A DNA stretch of 38,325 nucleotides from Acidobacteriota bacterium (lineage in GTDB: Bacteria > Acidobacteriota > JAAYUB01): positions 1-38,325 of the forward strand of contig JAGOHA010000022.1 in NCBI GenBank assembly GCA_017996395.1, written 5' to 3'. The translations under genes and the position numbers were made by a program. Shown here piece by piece: positions 15,444 to 23,724 of the stretch (positions within the stretch are counted from its first letter, which is position 1; each line of letters opens with the position of its first letter). The notes beneath the pieces were generated by a model, which saw only the letters and a program-made list of their open reading frames with translations, was not told where the DNA came from and made no database searches.

Positions 15444-15971
15444 TTGACCACGCCCGATCATCTGGTAATCGTCGGTACCATCGTCAAACCGCACGGGATA
15501 CGGGGAGAGCTCGTTGTGGACCCCCTCAGCGACTCTCTGGAAATATTCAAGCAGGGCCAGTCCCTGCAGCTCTTTCAAGAAGCGACCGGCTGGCGGTGCC
15601 TGCAGGTGGAACACGCCCGCTGGCATCAGGGCCGGGTGCTCCTGACGCTGAGCGGCGTGACCAGCCGGACCGAAGCGGAGCAGCTTCGGCGCGCGGATCT
15701 TTACATGGATGTCTCATCCCTCCCGTCCCTGGGACCGGGCGAGTACTACCACTACCAGATACTGGATTGCGCGGTCGTGGATGTCTCCGGGCGGCGGGTG
15801 GGACGCGTGCGGTCCATCCAGGAACCCGCCGGTGTGCCGATGCTCGAGATCGACACCGGCCGGGCCACGTTCCTCCTGCCCTTCGTCGAGGCGTATGTCC
15901 AATCGACCGACCTGGCGCGGGCGGAGATCGTCATCCGGGACTATGAGGGTCTGCAGGACCTCGAATCGTGA
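15444..15971 (+). CDS. rimM: Ribosome maturation factor RimM
   Basis: This 175-residue 16S rRNA processing factor binds S19 and helps mature the 30S head. VGTIVKPHGIRGELVV is the conserved RimM N-terminal segment; the PRC-barrel part includes YYHYQILDCAVV and VPMLEI. The start is a TTG at 15444, 6 nt after khpA, with only a weak upstream purine-rich site. This suggests coupled translation. The last base of its stop overlaps the trmD start (TGATG). Confidence 0.93.
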   Translation: MTTPDHLVIVGTIVKPHGIRGELVVDPLSDSLEIFKQGQSLQLFQEATGWRCLQVEHARWHQGRVLLTLSGVTSRTEAEQLRRADLYMDVSSLPSLGPGEYYHYQILDCAVVDVSGRRVGRVRSIQEPAGVPMLEIDTGRATFLLPFVEAYVQSTDLARAEIVIRDYEGLQDLES

Positions 15972-16681
15972 TGCGGATCGATATCATCACCATCTTCCCG
16001 GAGTTGTTTGCATCGGTCTTTGATTTCGGCATGATCCAGAAGGCCCGGAAATCCGGCTGCCTCGAGCTGACGTGCTGGGACCTGCGGCAGTTCACCACGG
16101 ACAAGCACCGGACGGTGGACGACCGGCCGTTCGGCGGAGGCGAGGGCATGGTGCTCAAACCCGAGCCCCTGGCGGCCGCCATCCGCCAGATCTGCGCCGA
16201 CCGTCCCGACCCGTGGGTGATCTACCTCACGCCGCAGGGCGTCCCCCTGCACCAGGAGCGCGTGCGCGGACTATCGGCCCGCGAGCACCTGGTGCTGATC
16301 TGCGGCCGCTACGAAGGGATCGACCAGCGCGTGATCGAGCAGTTCGTGCACGAGGAGATCTCGGTGGGCGACTTCGTGCTCAGCGGCGGCGAGATCCCCG
16401 CCATGATCCTGGTGGACGCGGTGACCCGGCTGCTCCCCGGCGTGGTGGGCCATCCGGACTCCACGCGGAACGAGTCGTTCGAGGAGGGGCGCCTGGACTG
16501 CCCCGTGTATACGCGGCCCGAGGTGTTCGAGGGCCGACGGGTCCCGGAAGCGCTCATGTCCGGCAACCACGCGCTGATCCGGCGGTGGCGCGATCACCAG
16601 CGCCGGGAGCGGACGCGGCAGCGGCGTCCGGACCTGTTGAACAGGAAAAATATAACCAACGAGGTGAACGATAATGAATAA
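15971..16681 (+). CDS. trmD: tRNA (guanine37-N1)-methyltransferase
   Basis: This 236-residue SPOUT-family enzyme methylates G37 of tRNAs to prevent frameshifting. It shows the start [24 protein letters not shown], and the trefoil-knot S-adenosylmethionine site with [13 protein letters not shown] and [20 protein letters not shown] 15971 overlaps the rimM stop by one base; a GTG at 15968 is an alternative one codon upstream. The C-terminal end overlaps the rplS start by 8 nt. Confidence 0.96.
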   Translation: MRIDIITIFPELFASVFDFGMIQKARKSGCLELTCWDLRQFTTDKHRTVDDRPFGGGEGMVLKPEPLAAAIRQICADRPDPWVIYLTPQGVPLHQERVRGLSAREHLVLICGRYEGIDQRVIEQFVHEEISVGDFVLSGGEIPAMILVDAVTRLLPGVVGHPDSTRNESFEEGRLDCPVYTRPEVFEGRRVPEALMSGNHALIRRWRDHQRRERTRQRRPDLLNRKNITNEVNDNE

Positions 16682-17015
16682 ACTCGACGTCATCGAGAAA
16701 GAGTATCTGAAAACCGACATGCCGGCCATCCGCATCGGTGACACGGTGCGGGTGCATGTGAAGATCGTCGAAGGCGACAAGGTCCGCATCCAGCTGTTCG
16801 AAGGCGTGGTGATCGCCCGCAAGCACGGCGGAGTCCGTGAGACCATGACGGTGCGCAAGACCTCCTTCGGCTACGGCGTGGAGCGGGTGTTCCCGCTGCA
16901 TTCGCCCGTGGTGGACAAGATCGAAGTGGTCCGTTCCGGCAAGGTCCGCCGGGCCAAGCTTTATTTCCTGCGCAAACTCAGCGGCAAAGCCGCCCGGCTC
17001 CGCGAGGACCGGTAG
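16674..17015 (+). CDS. rplS: 50S ribosomal protein L19
   Basis: This 113-residue protein has the L19 pattern: [18 protein letters not shown] near the N-terminus, [12 protein letters not shown] and [20 protein letters not shown], ending in [18 protein letters not shown]. It sits at the 30S-50S interface. Its ATG lies inside the trmD 3' end, with GAGGT upstream. It is the last gene before a strong terminator. Confidence 0.97.
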   Translation: MNKLDVIEKEYLKTDMPAIRIGDTVRVHVKIVEGDKVRIQLFEGVVIARKHGGVRETMTVRKTSFGYGVERVFPLHSPVVDKIEVVRSGKVRRAKLYFLRKLSGKAARLREDR

Positions 17016-17043
17016 CCGGCTTCCGCAGGTTATCCGGCGATTC

Positions 17044-17069
17044 AACCCGGCCCGGCCGGGTTTTTTTTT
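17044..17069 (+). terminator. Intrinsic terminator of the rpsP operon
   Basis: AACCCGG (17044-17050) pairs with CCGGGTT (17056-17062) around a 5-nt loop, and the T-run continues to 17069. This is the clearest Rho-independent terminator in the window. Confidence 0.9.
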
Positions 17070-17089
17070 GCTCTTGTTTTCAATGATAT

Positions 17090-17098
17090 TGCTATAAT
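17090..17098 (+). promoter_or_regulatory. Extended -10 promoter of rnhB, predicted leaderless
   Basis: TGCTATAAT sits 24 nt after the T-run of the terminator. Only 9 nt separate its last base from the rnhB ATG at 17108, so the mRNA would begin within a few bases of the start codon. Confidence 0.6.
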
Positions 17099-17107
17099 GT
17101 ATTCGTA

Positions 17108-17743
17108 ATGGTTGAAAGGGTGCAACGGGCGCTATTTGATAAGAACTGGCGTTTTCCCGTAGAGAAGGAATTCGACTGGAGTCGAACCCGGCTCATCGCA
17201 GGGGTGGATGAAGTGGGACGGGGCGCTCTGGCGGGCCCGGTCACGGCCGCAGCGGTGATTCTCAACCCGGAAAACTGCGTCGAGGGGATCACCGATTCCA
17301 AACAGCTGTCCGCGCGACAGCGGGAGCGGCTGGCCGCCGAAATCGAACGGCGGGCGCTGGCCTGGAGTGTCGCGTCTCTGTCCAACGAGGAAATCGACCG
17401 GATCCACATCGTCGAGGCCACGCGGCGATGCATGATCCGGGCGATTCAATCCCTTCCCCTGCAGGCGGAACTTGTTCTGGTGGATGCACTTGTCCTGACC
17501 GGACTTGACATCCCCTCACGAAGTCTGATAAAAGGAGATGCCTTATCCGTTAACATCGGTGCTGCTTCCATCATCGCCAAAGTGCACCGGGACCGGTGGA
17601 TGGACGCTGCGGCGAGAGAATTTCCCCAGTACGGCTTTGATCGGCACAAGGGGTATGGAACGGCTCGGCATCGGGACAGCATCCGGCGATTCGGGGAATG
17701 CCCCCTGCACCGGAAATCATTTCGGCTGCTGGACGAGGCTTAG
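17108..17743 (+). CDS. rnhB: Ribonuclease HII
   Basis: This 211-residue enzyme cuts RNA in RNA-DNA hybrids and removes single ribonucleotides from DNA. The active-site DE pair is in GVDEVGRGALAGPV, with further acidic residues in LVDALVL and the C-terminal half; SIIAKVHRDRWM and GYGTARHRDSI are also family hallmarks. The ATG at 17108 has no Shine-Dalgarno sequence and lies next to a -10 box, consistent with leaderless translation. The TPR gene follows after 6 nt. Confidence 0.95.
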   Translation: MVERVQRALFDKNWRFPVEKEFDWSRTRLIAGVDEVGRGALAGPVTAAAVILNPENCVEGITDSKQLSARQRERLAAEIERRALAWSVASLSNEEIDRIHIVEATRRCMIRAIQSLPLQAELVLVDALVLTGLDIPSRSLIKGDALSVNIGAASIIAKVHRDRWMDAAAREFPQYGFDRHKGYGTARHRDSIRRFGECPLHRKSFRLLDEA

Positions 17744-17749
17744 GCACAG

Positions 17750-20700
17750 ATGGCCGCCTTCAACAAAGAGAAACTCCTGAAGAACGCGCAGAAGCTCGTT
17801 GCCCAGGGCAAGCTGGAAAACGCGATCAAGGAGTACGAGAAGATCCTGGAGCAGGAACCGAACGATCTCGGCCTGCTCAACACCATCGGGGATCTCAACC
17901 TGAGCCTGCAGCGGCCCGCCAACGCGACCAACTTCTTCAAGCGGGTCGCCCAGAAGTACATCGACGACGGTTTCTACAGCCGGGCCATCGCGGTCTACCG
18001 CAAGATCGTGATGGCCGACAACCGGAACATGGAGAACCTCGAGGTCCTGGCCGACCTGTTCATCAAGGAAGGCATGGTCTCGGAGGCCAAGAAGCACTAC
18101 GCGGAAATCGCCCGGGCCTACCTGGTGAGCAACAATTTCCCCCGCGCTTACAAAACATACAAGAAGCTGGCCGACCTGACCCAGGACGATCCCAACATCC
18201 ACCTGAAGCTGGCCGAGCTGAGTCTCAAGCTGGAAATGCTGGACAACGCCCGCGAATCGTACCTGAACGCGGCCGTCATCAGCAGCCGCCGGGGCAATCC
18301 CCAGCAGGCCATGAACAGCATCAAGATGGCCCTGGAGATCGATTCCTACCACATGGGCTCGCTCAAGACGTTGTTCAAAATCTCGCTGGAGCTGCAGGAT
18401 TTCGGGCTGCTGACGGACAAGCTGGAGGTCGCCCAGAAGCGCACCCCCGACAACCGCGAGCTGATGGAGATGCTGGGGCAATGCTACATGTTCCAGGGGG
18501 AATTGCAGAAGGCGTTCGAGGTCTTCTCGGCGATCTTCGACCTGGACCAGTCCAAATATTTTCTCCTGTACGATCTGGCCGAGTCCGCGCTGAAACTGAC
18601 GCATTATGAGCTAGCCGGCGCCGCCATCAGCAAGGTCGCCGACATCATGCTCAACCGCAAGGAAAACCTGAAGCTGCTCGAAACGCTCGAGGCGATCATC
18701 GGCCAGGATCCGATCAACATCGTCGCCCTGCAAAAACTGGCCGAGGTCTACCAGACCCTGTCGGACAGCTTCAAGTACTTCAGCACGCTGGAAAAGCTGG
18801 TCGAGGCGCTCATGCGGCGCAAGCAGTACCCCGACGCGCTGCAGGTTCTCGAAAAGGCGCTGAATCTGGAGCCGAACAGCGATAAACTCCGCAACTTCCA
18901 CCGCGAGGCGTTCGCCAAGGTCTACCCGAACGAGACGTACACCCCCTATGGCGGATCGGGCGAGGAAGAGGAGGAGAGCGCCGCCCTGTTCGAGTTCGAC
19001 ACGTCGGAGTTGAGCCGGGGCACCACCACTCCGGGGCAAGGCGACGTGGGCCTGGAGATCGAGCTGCTGCTCAGCTACGGGCTCAAGGACAAGGCCAAGC
19101 TCAAGCTGCAGGAAAAAATCAAGGAAGACCCGAACGACACGGCTCTGCGCGAAAAGTTGAAGAACCTCTACAAGGAGGAAGGCAGCCTCAAGCAGGCCGC
19201 GGACCTGTGCTTCGAACTCGTCAACCTGCTGACCCTGCGCGGTGAGCACGACCGGGCAGCCGCCTTCCTGGAAGAGGGGCGCGGCCTCGATCCGACCCGC
19301 GGAGACATCTCCATCCCCACCGGCGTGCTGGATAAAGGGATATCCTTCCCCGAAGAGATGGACACGTCGTCCACCGGCTTCGAGCTCCTGGAAGTGGAAG
19401 ATTCGATCGACCTCACGAACGACCTGTCCGAGATCCTGGTCGGCCCGCGTGAAACGGCGCCGGCAAAACCCGCCGACCGCCCCACCGCCAAACCGAAGGC
19501 GCCCGAGGAACCGCCCGCGAAGAAAAGCGCCGCGCCGGCGACCCCGGCGCCGCCGGCAGCGGAGCCCGCCCCCCCGCCGGTTCAGAAGAAGCCCGCCAAG
19601 TCGCCGACCAGCGAGTTCTTCACGCCGCTGCCGGAAATCGACTCCGATATCAACCTCCGCCTCGAAGAGACGCTCAAGTCCATCGAGGATCTCGATTTTC
19701 TGACCAAACTCGGCATCGGCGGGCTGGAACTGCCCGGCACCCCGGCCCACAGCGTATCGCTGGAGCCCGAGCCGACCGCGGCCGAGGCGTCGATCGACAA
19801 TCTGAATTCGCTCAAGGACATGCCGACCCTCTCCGAGGCGCCGGCCGCCACACCGCCGCCGGCCGCTCCGGCACCGGCCGATAACCGCGAGGTGATGAAC
19901 GCCCTCCAGGAAATCGACTTCTACATCAAGCTGGGATTCAACGACAACGCGCGCGAGGAACTGCTCCAGCTCCAGAAGCGCTTCCCGGACAGCACCGAGA
20001 TCCAGGAGCGGCTGAGTCAGCTGGCGGTGCCCGAACCCGTAGAGGAAACTCCCGAACCCGAATCCATCGAGGAAGAGGTCGCGTTCAAGCCGCGCATCGA
20101 GATCCAGGAAATCCCGCGCCCCGACACCACCCGTGCCGCCGCGCCCGCGGAAGAGTCGACGGCTGTCGAGGAGGTCACTCCGGAAGAGGTCGATATCGAT
20201 CTCTTCAGCATGATCTCCGCCGATTCGATGAAGGAGGACACGGAGCGCCCCAGCAGCAGCTACCAGGTCCGCAAGATGAGCCCCAACATGGAAGGCGCGG
20301 GCGCGCCGGCCGCCGACGCGGCGCCGGCCAACCCCTTCTCCGACCTGCAGACGGATGATATCCTCGGCAATTCCTTCCTCTTCGGCGAGGAGAAAACATC
20401 GCTGCACCAGAAGCCGGACGGGCTCTTCGTTCCCCCCGAGCAGGATGCGGTCGTGGAGGACAAGAACGTGCCGGGGAAGGCGCTGTCGTCGATGCACAAC
20501 ATCTTCTCCGACATCGTCGAGGAGGCCAACAAGGTCTTTGTCGGCGACGAAGTGGAAGAGGGCGACTTCGAAACCCACTACAACCTGGGCTGCGCCTACA
20601 AGGAGATGGGGCTCCTGGACGACTCGATCGCCGCCTTCCAGAAAGCGTACAACTGCGTGAAAGATCAGCAGTCCACGCCCAACTTCATCAAGGCCTGCAG

Positions 20701-20950
20701 CATGCTCAGCGTGTGCTTCTTCGAGAAGGGCCTCTACAAGTCCGCCCTGAAATGGTGCGAGCGGGGCGTCCAGAGCAAGGGGCACGAGGACCACGAGTAC
20801 CAGGCGCTCAAGTTCGACATGGCGCGCGCCTACGAGATGATGGAGGATTACCAGAAGGCCCTGGACGTCTACTCCGAGATTTACGCCGAGGACATCAACT
20901 ACCGGGATGTGGCGGACAAGATCAAGGCGCTCCGCATCAAGATCAAGTGA
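17750..20950 (+). CDS. Large cytoplasmic TPR protein
   Basis: This 1066-residue protein has no signal peptide or membrane helix. The first 390 residues or so are tetratricopeptide repeats; a second TPR block fills the last 130 residues. The middle is acidic, Pro/Ala-rich low-complexity sequence with short helical hairpins of a common type: EIELLLSYGLKDKAK, EDLDFLTKLGIG and EIDFYIKLGFNDNAR. Such proteins are scaffolds, and large ones are frequent in Acidobacteriota and Myxococcota, but no specific function is known to me. It starts 6 nt after rnhB with a weak ribosome site, so it is probably co-transcribed. Very long frames on the opposite strand are coding shadows. Confidence 0.85.
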   Translation: MAAFNKEKLLKNAQKLVAQGKLENAIKEYEKILEQEPNDLGLLNTIGDLNLSLQRPANATNFFKRVAQKYIDDGFYSRAIAVYRKIVMADNRNMENLEVLADLFIKEGMVSEAKKHYAEIARAYLVSNNFPRAYKTYKKLADLTQDDPNIHLKLAELSLKLEMLDNARESYLNAAVISSRRGNPQQAMNSIKMALEIDSYHMGSLKTLFKISLELQDFGLLTDKLEVAQKRTPDNRELMEMLGQCYMFQGELQKAFEVFSAIFDLDQSKYFLLYDLAESALKLTHYELAGAAISKVADIMLNRKENLKLLETLEAIIGQDPINIVALQKLAEVYQTLSDSFKYFSTLEKLVEALMRRKQYPDALQVLEKALNLEPNSDKLRNFHREAFAKVYPNETYTPYGGSGEEEEESAALFEFDTSELSRGTTTPGQGDVGLEIELLLSYGLKDKAKLKLQEKIKEDPNDTALREKLKNLYKEEGSLKQAADLCFELVNLLTLRGEHDRAAAFLEEGRGLDPTRGDISIPTGVLDKGISFPEEMDTSSTGFELLEVEDSIDLTNDLSEILVGPRETAPAKPADRPTAKPKAPEEPPAKKSAAPATPAPPAAEPAPPPVQKKPAKSPTSEFFTPLPEIDSDINLRLEETLKSIEDLDFLTKLGIGGLELPGTPAHSVSLEPEPTAAEASIDNLNSLKDMPTLSEAPAATPPPAAPAPADNREVMNALQEIDFYIKLGFNDNAREELLQLQKRFPDSTEIQERLSQLAVPEPVEETPEPESIEEEVAFKPRIEIQEIPRPDTTRAAAPAEESTAVEEVTPEEVDIDLFSMISADSMKEDTERPSSSYQVRKMSPNMEGAGAPAADAAPANPFSDLQTDDILGNSFLFGEEKTSLHQKPDGLFVPPEQDAVVEDKNVPGKALSSMHNIFSDIVEEANKVFVGDEVEEGDFETHYNLGCAYKEMGLLDDSIAAFQKAYNCVKDQQSTPNFIKACSMLSVCFFEKGLYKSALKWCERGVQSKGHEDHEYQALKFDMARAYEMMEDYQKALDVYSEIYAEDINYRDVADKIKALRIKIK

Positions 20951-20961
20951 CCCTCCACCTC

Positions 20962-21234
20962 ATGCCGCGCTCACCCAGCTTCCTGTACAAGTATTTTTTT
21001 GTGGTGTACATGATCTACTGTTTTTACGTCGGCGCGCTGCTGACCGTCATGCCCTGGATATCCTGGATCTGGGAGAACAACTACCTGCTCTACCACTTTC
21101 CGGCCGCCCGCCCCTACCTGCTCAATCCGTTCCTCCGCGGCGCCGTCTCCGGCCTGGGTATTCTGAACATCCTCATCGGCATCGAGGAAATCGTGCGGTA
21201 CCGTCGCTGGAAGCACACGCCGCCGGCGGAATGA
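20962..21234 (+). CDS. Small two-helix membrane protein
   Basis: This 90-residue protein has two likely membrane helices (about 10-31 and 58-74), Trp/Tyr-rich edges including PWISWIWENNYLLYHF, and a basic C-terminal tail. I do not recognise the family. The ATG at 20962 follows the TPR stop by 11 nt, and the same frame is open further upstream only because it overlaps the TPR gene. It is probably translated with the TPR gene and could be its membrane anchor, which is inference. Confidence 0.6.
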   Translation: MPRSPSFLYKYFFVVYMIYCFYVGALLTVMPWISWIWENNYLLYHFPAARPYLLNPFLRGAVSGLGILNILIGIEEIVRYRRWKHTPPAE

Positions 21235-21306
21235 CGCGCGGCGCGTCCGCGCGCTCCCCGGTCGAACCCCCGCCGGACTATTCTTTCTGAAACGGAGCGA
21301 ACCGTC

Positions 21307-22611
21307 ATGACTATAACTGATCGGATTCAACACGGCGACATACCAGACGCGTTGCGGGCAGTCGCCGCCGCCGAGTCTCGGGATCTCGAGTTCATCCTGG
21401 CCGGCCTGCGGTCGGGGCGAATCGTGATCCCTCAGAACGCCGCCAAGACGCTGCGCCGGCCCGCCGGCATCGGCGAGGGGCTCCGGACCAAGGTCAACGC
21501 CAACCTCGGCACATCCCCGGAGCACGAGAACATCGACGAGGAGCTGGCCAAGCTGCGGGTGGCCGTCCGGTATGGTGCCGACGCCGTCATGGACCTGAGC
21601 ACCGGCCGCCAGATCCGCCTTACGCGGCAGCGGATCATCACCGCCTCCGACGTCATGGTGGGCACCGTGCCCATCTACGAGGCGGCGGTCCGGGCCCGCG
21701 ACGCGCACCAGACCTTCATCAAGATGACCGCGGATGATCTTTTCGGTGTGATCGAGGACCACGGCTGCGACGGCGTGGACTTCATCACCGTCCACTGCGG
21801 CGCCACCCGCGCGGTGGTGGAGCTGCTGCGCCAGCAGGGCCGGGTCATGGACATCGTCAGTCGCGGCGGCTCGCTCCTGGTGGAGTGGATGATCTGCAAT
21901 GACTGCGAAAACCCGCTCTACGAGCACTTCGACCGGTTGCTCGAGATCTGCCGCCGCCATGACATGACCCTGTCGCTCGGAGACGGCCTGCGGCCGGGCT
22001 GCCTGGCCGACGCCACCGACCGCGCCCAGATCGGCGAGATGCTGGTGCTCGGCGAGCTGACGCGCCGGGCCCGCACCGCCGGCGTGCAGGTGATGATCGA
22101 GGGGCCGGGCCACGTGCCCCTCCAGATGATCCCCGAGAACATGCGCCTGGAGAAATCGCTCTGCGAAGGCGCGCCGTTCTATGTGCTCGGCCCGCTGGTC
22201 ACCGACATCGCCCCCGGCTACGACCACATCACCGGGGCCATCGGCGGGGCCGTGGCCGGAATGCACGGTGCGGATTTTCTCTGCTACGTGACGCCGGCGG
22301 AGCATCTGCGACTGCCCACCGAGGAGGACGTCCGCCTGGGCGTGATCGCCTCCAAGATCGCCGCCCACGCCGCGGACATCGCCAAGGGCCTGCCCGGCGC
22401 CATGGATCCGGACCGGGCCATGAGCGTGGCCCGCAAAAACCTGGACTGGGACGGTCAGTTCCGCCACGCCCTCGATCCGGAGCTGGCCGAACGCATGCGG
22501 CGGGAGCGTCCCCCGAAGGGGCAAAGCGAGGTCTGCACCATGTGCGGCGAATTCTGCGCCGTCAAGACCAGCCAGGAGGCGATGGCGCTCCTCCGCGCGA
22601 AGAAGCAGTGA
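21307..22611 (+). CDS. thiC: Phosphomethylpyrimidine synthase ThiC
   Basis: This 434-residue radical SAM enzyme turns aminoimidazole ribotide into the thiamine pyrimidine. Conserved segments include KVNANLGTS, ADAVMDLSTG, VGTVPIYEA, the VHCGATR region, SLGDGLRPGC, EGPGHVP and the C-terminal cluster motif CTMCGEFC. Its spacing is CX2CX3C, one residue shorter between the last two cysteines than the CX2CX4C I know from the classical enzyme. The length fits the short ThiC form without the plant/enterobacterial N-terminal extension. The ATG at 21307 follows a GGAG-type site. No TPP riboswitch is visible in the 72 nt upstream. Confidence 0.93.
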   Translation: MTITDRIQHGDIPDALRAVAAAESRDLEFILAGLRSGRIVIPQNAAKTLRRPAGIGEGLRTKVNANLGTSPEHENIDEELAKLRVAVRYGADAVMDLSTGRQIRLTRQRIITASDVMVGTVPIYEAAVRARDAHQTFIKMTADDLFGVIEDHGCDGVDFITVHCGATRAVVELLRQQGRVMDIVSRGGSLLVEWMICNDCENPLYEHFDRLLEICRRHDMTLSLGDGLRPGCLADATDRAQIGEMLVLGELTRRARTAGVQVMIEGPGHVPLQMIPENMRLEKSLCEGAPFYVLGPLVTDIAPGYDHITGAIGGAVAGMHGADFLCYVTPAEHLRLPTEEDVRLGVIASKIAAHAADIAKGLPGAMDPDRAMSVARKNLDWDGQFRHALDPELAERMRRERPPKGQSEVCTMCGEFCAVKTSQEAMALLRAKKQ

Positions 22612-22624
22612 TCCTGCGAACCGG

Positions 22625-23377
22625 TCATTCCCCGCGGGTCGGATAGAGCTCCAGCACGTACAGCGAACTGCCCGCGGCTTTGTCCCGGACGACGATCCGG
22701 TACGGATCGCCGGCCGATCCGTCTCCCGCCAGCACCGCCTCTCCGCGCCCCTGGACCTGCTGCAGCCGGTAGGCGCCACCCGGATCCAGCCCCGTGGCAT
22801 CCCGGAACATGTACTTGAGATCGCGGACGCCGGCGCCCCCCTCGGGCCGGGCGCGGAGCATCGCGCCGACTATTTCCAGCCGCGCCTCGTCGTCCACCTC
22901 GGCGTACACCGACAGGACCGGCGCCTCCCCCCGCTCCCGTTTCCCCTGGTAGGCGGAGAACCGGAAGCGTCCGGCGCCGCCGGTCGCCAGATCGTCCACC
23001 CGCACCACCAGGGTGAACGCGTTCCAGCGGTCCCCCTGCCGGATGACTTCCAGTTTGCCCCGGCCCGTTTCCCGCACGACGATTACCGGAAACACCCAAG
23101 GGTCCAACGGGTGATACGATCGAAAGCGCATGGCCTGGATGTCGCGGTCCCGCTCGTGCTCCACCAGGCAGCGGTCGCCGCGAAACTTGAGCAGATCCCG
23201 GCCGTCCACCAAGCCCTCCCACGTGAACAGGAGCCGGGCACCCGCCGGCGGGCCGCCCGGCTCAACGGTGCTGGCGGCGGGCGCGGCGGCCGGCGGGCCG
23301 CAGGCAGCCAGGAGCGCGGCGGCCAGCGCCAGCAGCGTGGCGGCGGCCGATGACGGAATCGTTCGGGAACGTGTCAT
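22625..23377 (-). CDS. Lipoprotein of unknown function
   Basis: This 250-residue protein has a lipoprotein signal peptide: a hydrophobic LLALAAALLAAC segment with the lipobox cysteine at about residue 26, then a Pro/Ala-rich linker. The mature domain looks rich in beta strands and contains no motif that I recognise. It ends 13 nt from the convergent thiC stop. Its start lies 31 nt after the small gene at 23409-23621 on the same strand, so the two are likely one operon. Confidence 0.75.
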   Translation of the reverse strand: MTRSRTIPSSAAATLLALAAALLAACGPPAAAPAASTVEPGGPPAGARLLFTWEGLVDGRDLLKFRGDRCLVEHERDRDIQAMRFRSYHPLDPWVFPVIVVRETGRGKLEVIRQGDRWNAFTLVVRVDDLATGGAGRFRFSAYQGKRERGEAPVLSVYAEVDDEARLEIVGAMLRARPEGGAGVRDLKYMFRDATGLDPGGAYRLQQVQGRGEAVLAGDGSAGDPYRIVVRDKAAGSSLYVLELYPTRGE

Positions 23378-23408
23378 GTGGCGAGGGCTCCCGCCGGCGA
23401 CGCCGGGC

Positions 23409-23621
23409 TCAACCCTCGAGGCGCCGGATCATGGCGTAGTAGAGGCGGATTTCTCGGCCGTGCGGCGGCTTCAGGATGATCTGGCGGCCGTTGGGCGTAT
23501 CCGTCAGCCCGGCGAATTCGCCCGTCAACCGGCGGCCGTCCACGTGGACGGCTTCGAGGAACCGGCCGCCCCGGCTCTGGAACTCCCGCACGGCATCCTC
23601 GATCACCCGGAGATCCCGCAT
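23409..23621 (-). CDS. Small conserved-looking protein of unknown function
   Basis: This 70-residue soluble protein has alternating charged and hydrophobic residues (REFQSRGGRFLEAVHVDGRR, then GREIRLYYAMIRRLEG), a pattern suggesting a small beta-barrel. I recognise no family. ATG 23621 follows GGAGG closely. The frame is open upstream to 23834 but that part is antisense to the receptor gene. A minus-strand promoter lies 30 nt upstream. Confidence 0.6.
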   Translation of the reverse strand: MRDLRVIEDAVREFQSRGGRFLEAVHVDGRRLTGEFAGLTDTPNGRQIILKPPHGREIRLYYAMIRRLEG

Positions 23622-23650
23622 GCGCCTCCGCCTCCCGGAATTTCGACCCC

Positions 23651-23679
23651 ATGATACCGGAACGCGCGCGTCAATGCAA
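23651..23679 (-). promoter_or_regulatory. Promoter of the small protein/lipoprotein genes
   Basis: On the minus strand TTGCAT (23679-23674) lies 17 bp before TATCAT (23656-23651). The -10 is good and the -35 matches only in its TTG. Confidence 0.35.
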
Positions 23680-23705
23680 TGTCCGGCCCGGCCCGACTGA
23701 CCACG

Positions 23706-23714
23706 TGCTATAAT
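23706..23714 (+). promoter_or_regulatory. Extended -10 promoter of the TonB-dependent receptor, predicted leaderless
   Basis: TGCTATAAT is a perfect extended -10. The ATG at 23725 lies 10 nt after its last base, so the transcript should begin only a few bases before the start codon. An ATG at 23713 overlaps the -10 itself and cannot be in the mRNA. Confidence 0.6.
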
Positions 23715-23724
23715 GCCGCCCTTT

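Noticed and set aside
18611..20794. A 727-codon minus-strand frame within the large TPR gene.
   Set aside because: Its composition (Arg, Gly, Leu, Val rich, no helical or domain pattern) is that of a reverse shadow in GC-rich DNA. The plus strand has clear TPR repeats.
21235..21306. Possible TPP riboswitch before thiC.
   Set aside because: The gap is only 72 nt and lacks the conserved CUGAGA and thi-box motifs; only a GACGCG/CGCGTC inverted repeat is present.
20971..22800. A 609-codon minus-strand frame covering thiC.
   Set aside because: It is antisense to an unmistakable ThiC and has no family motif.
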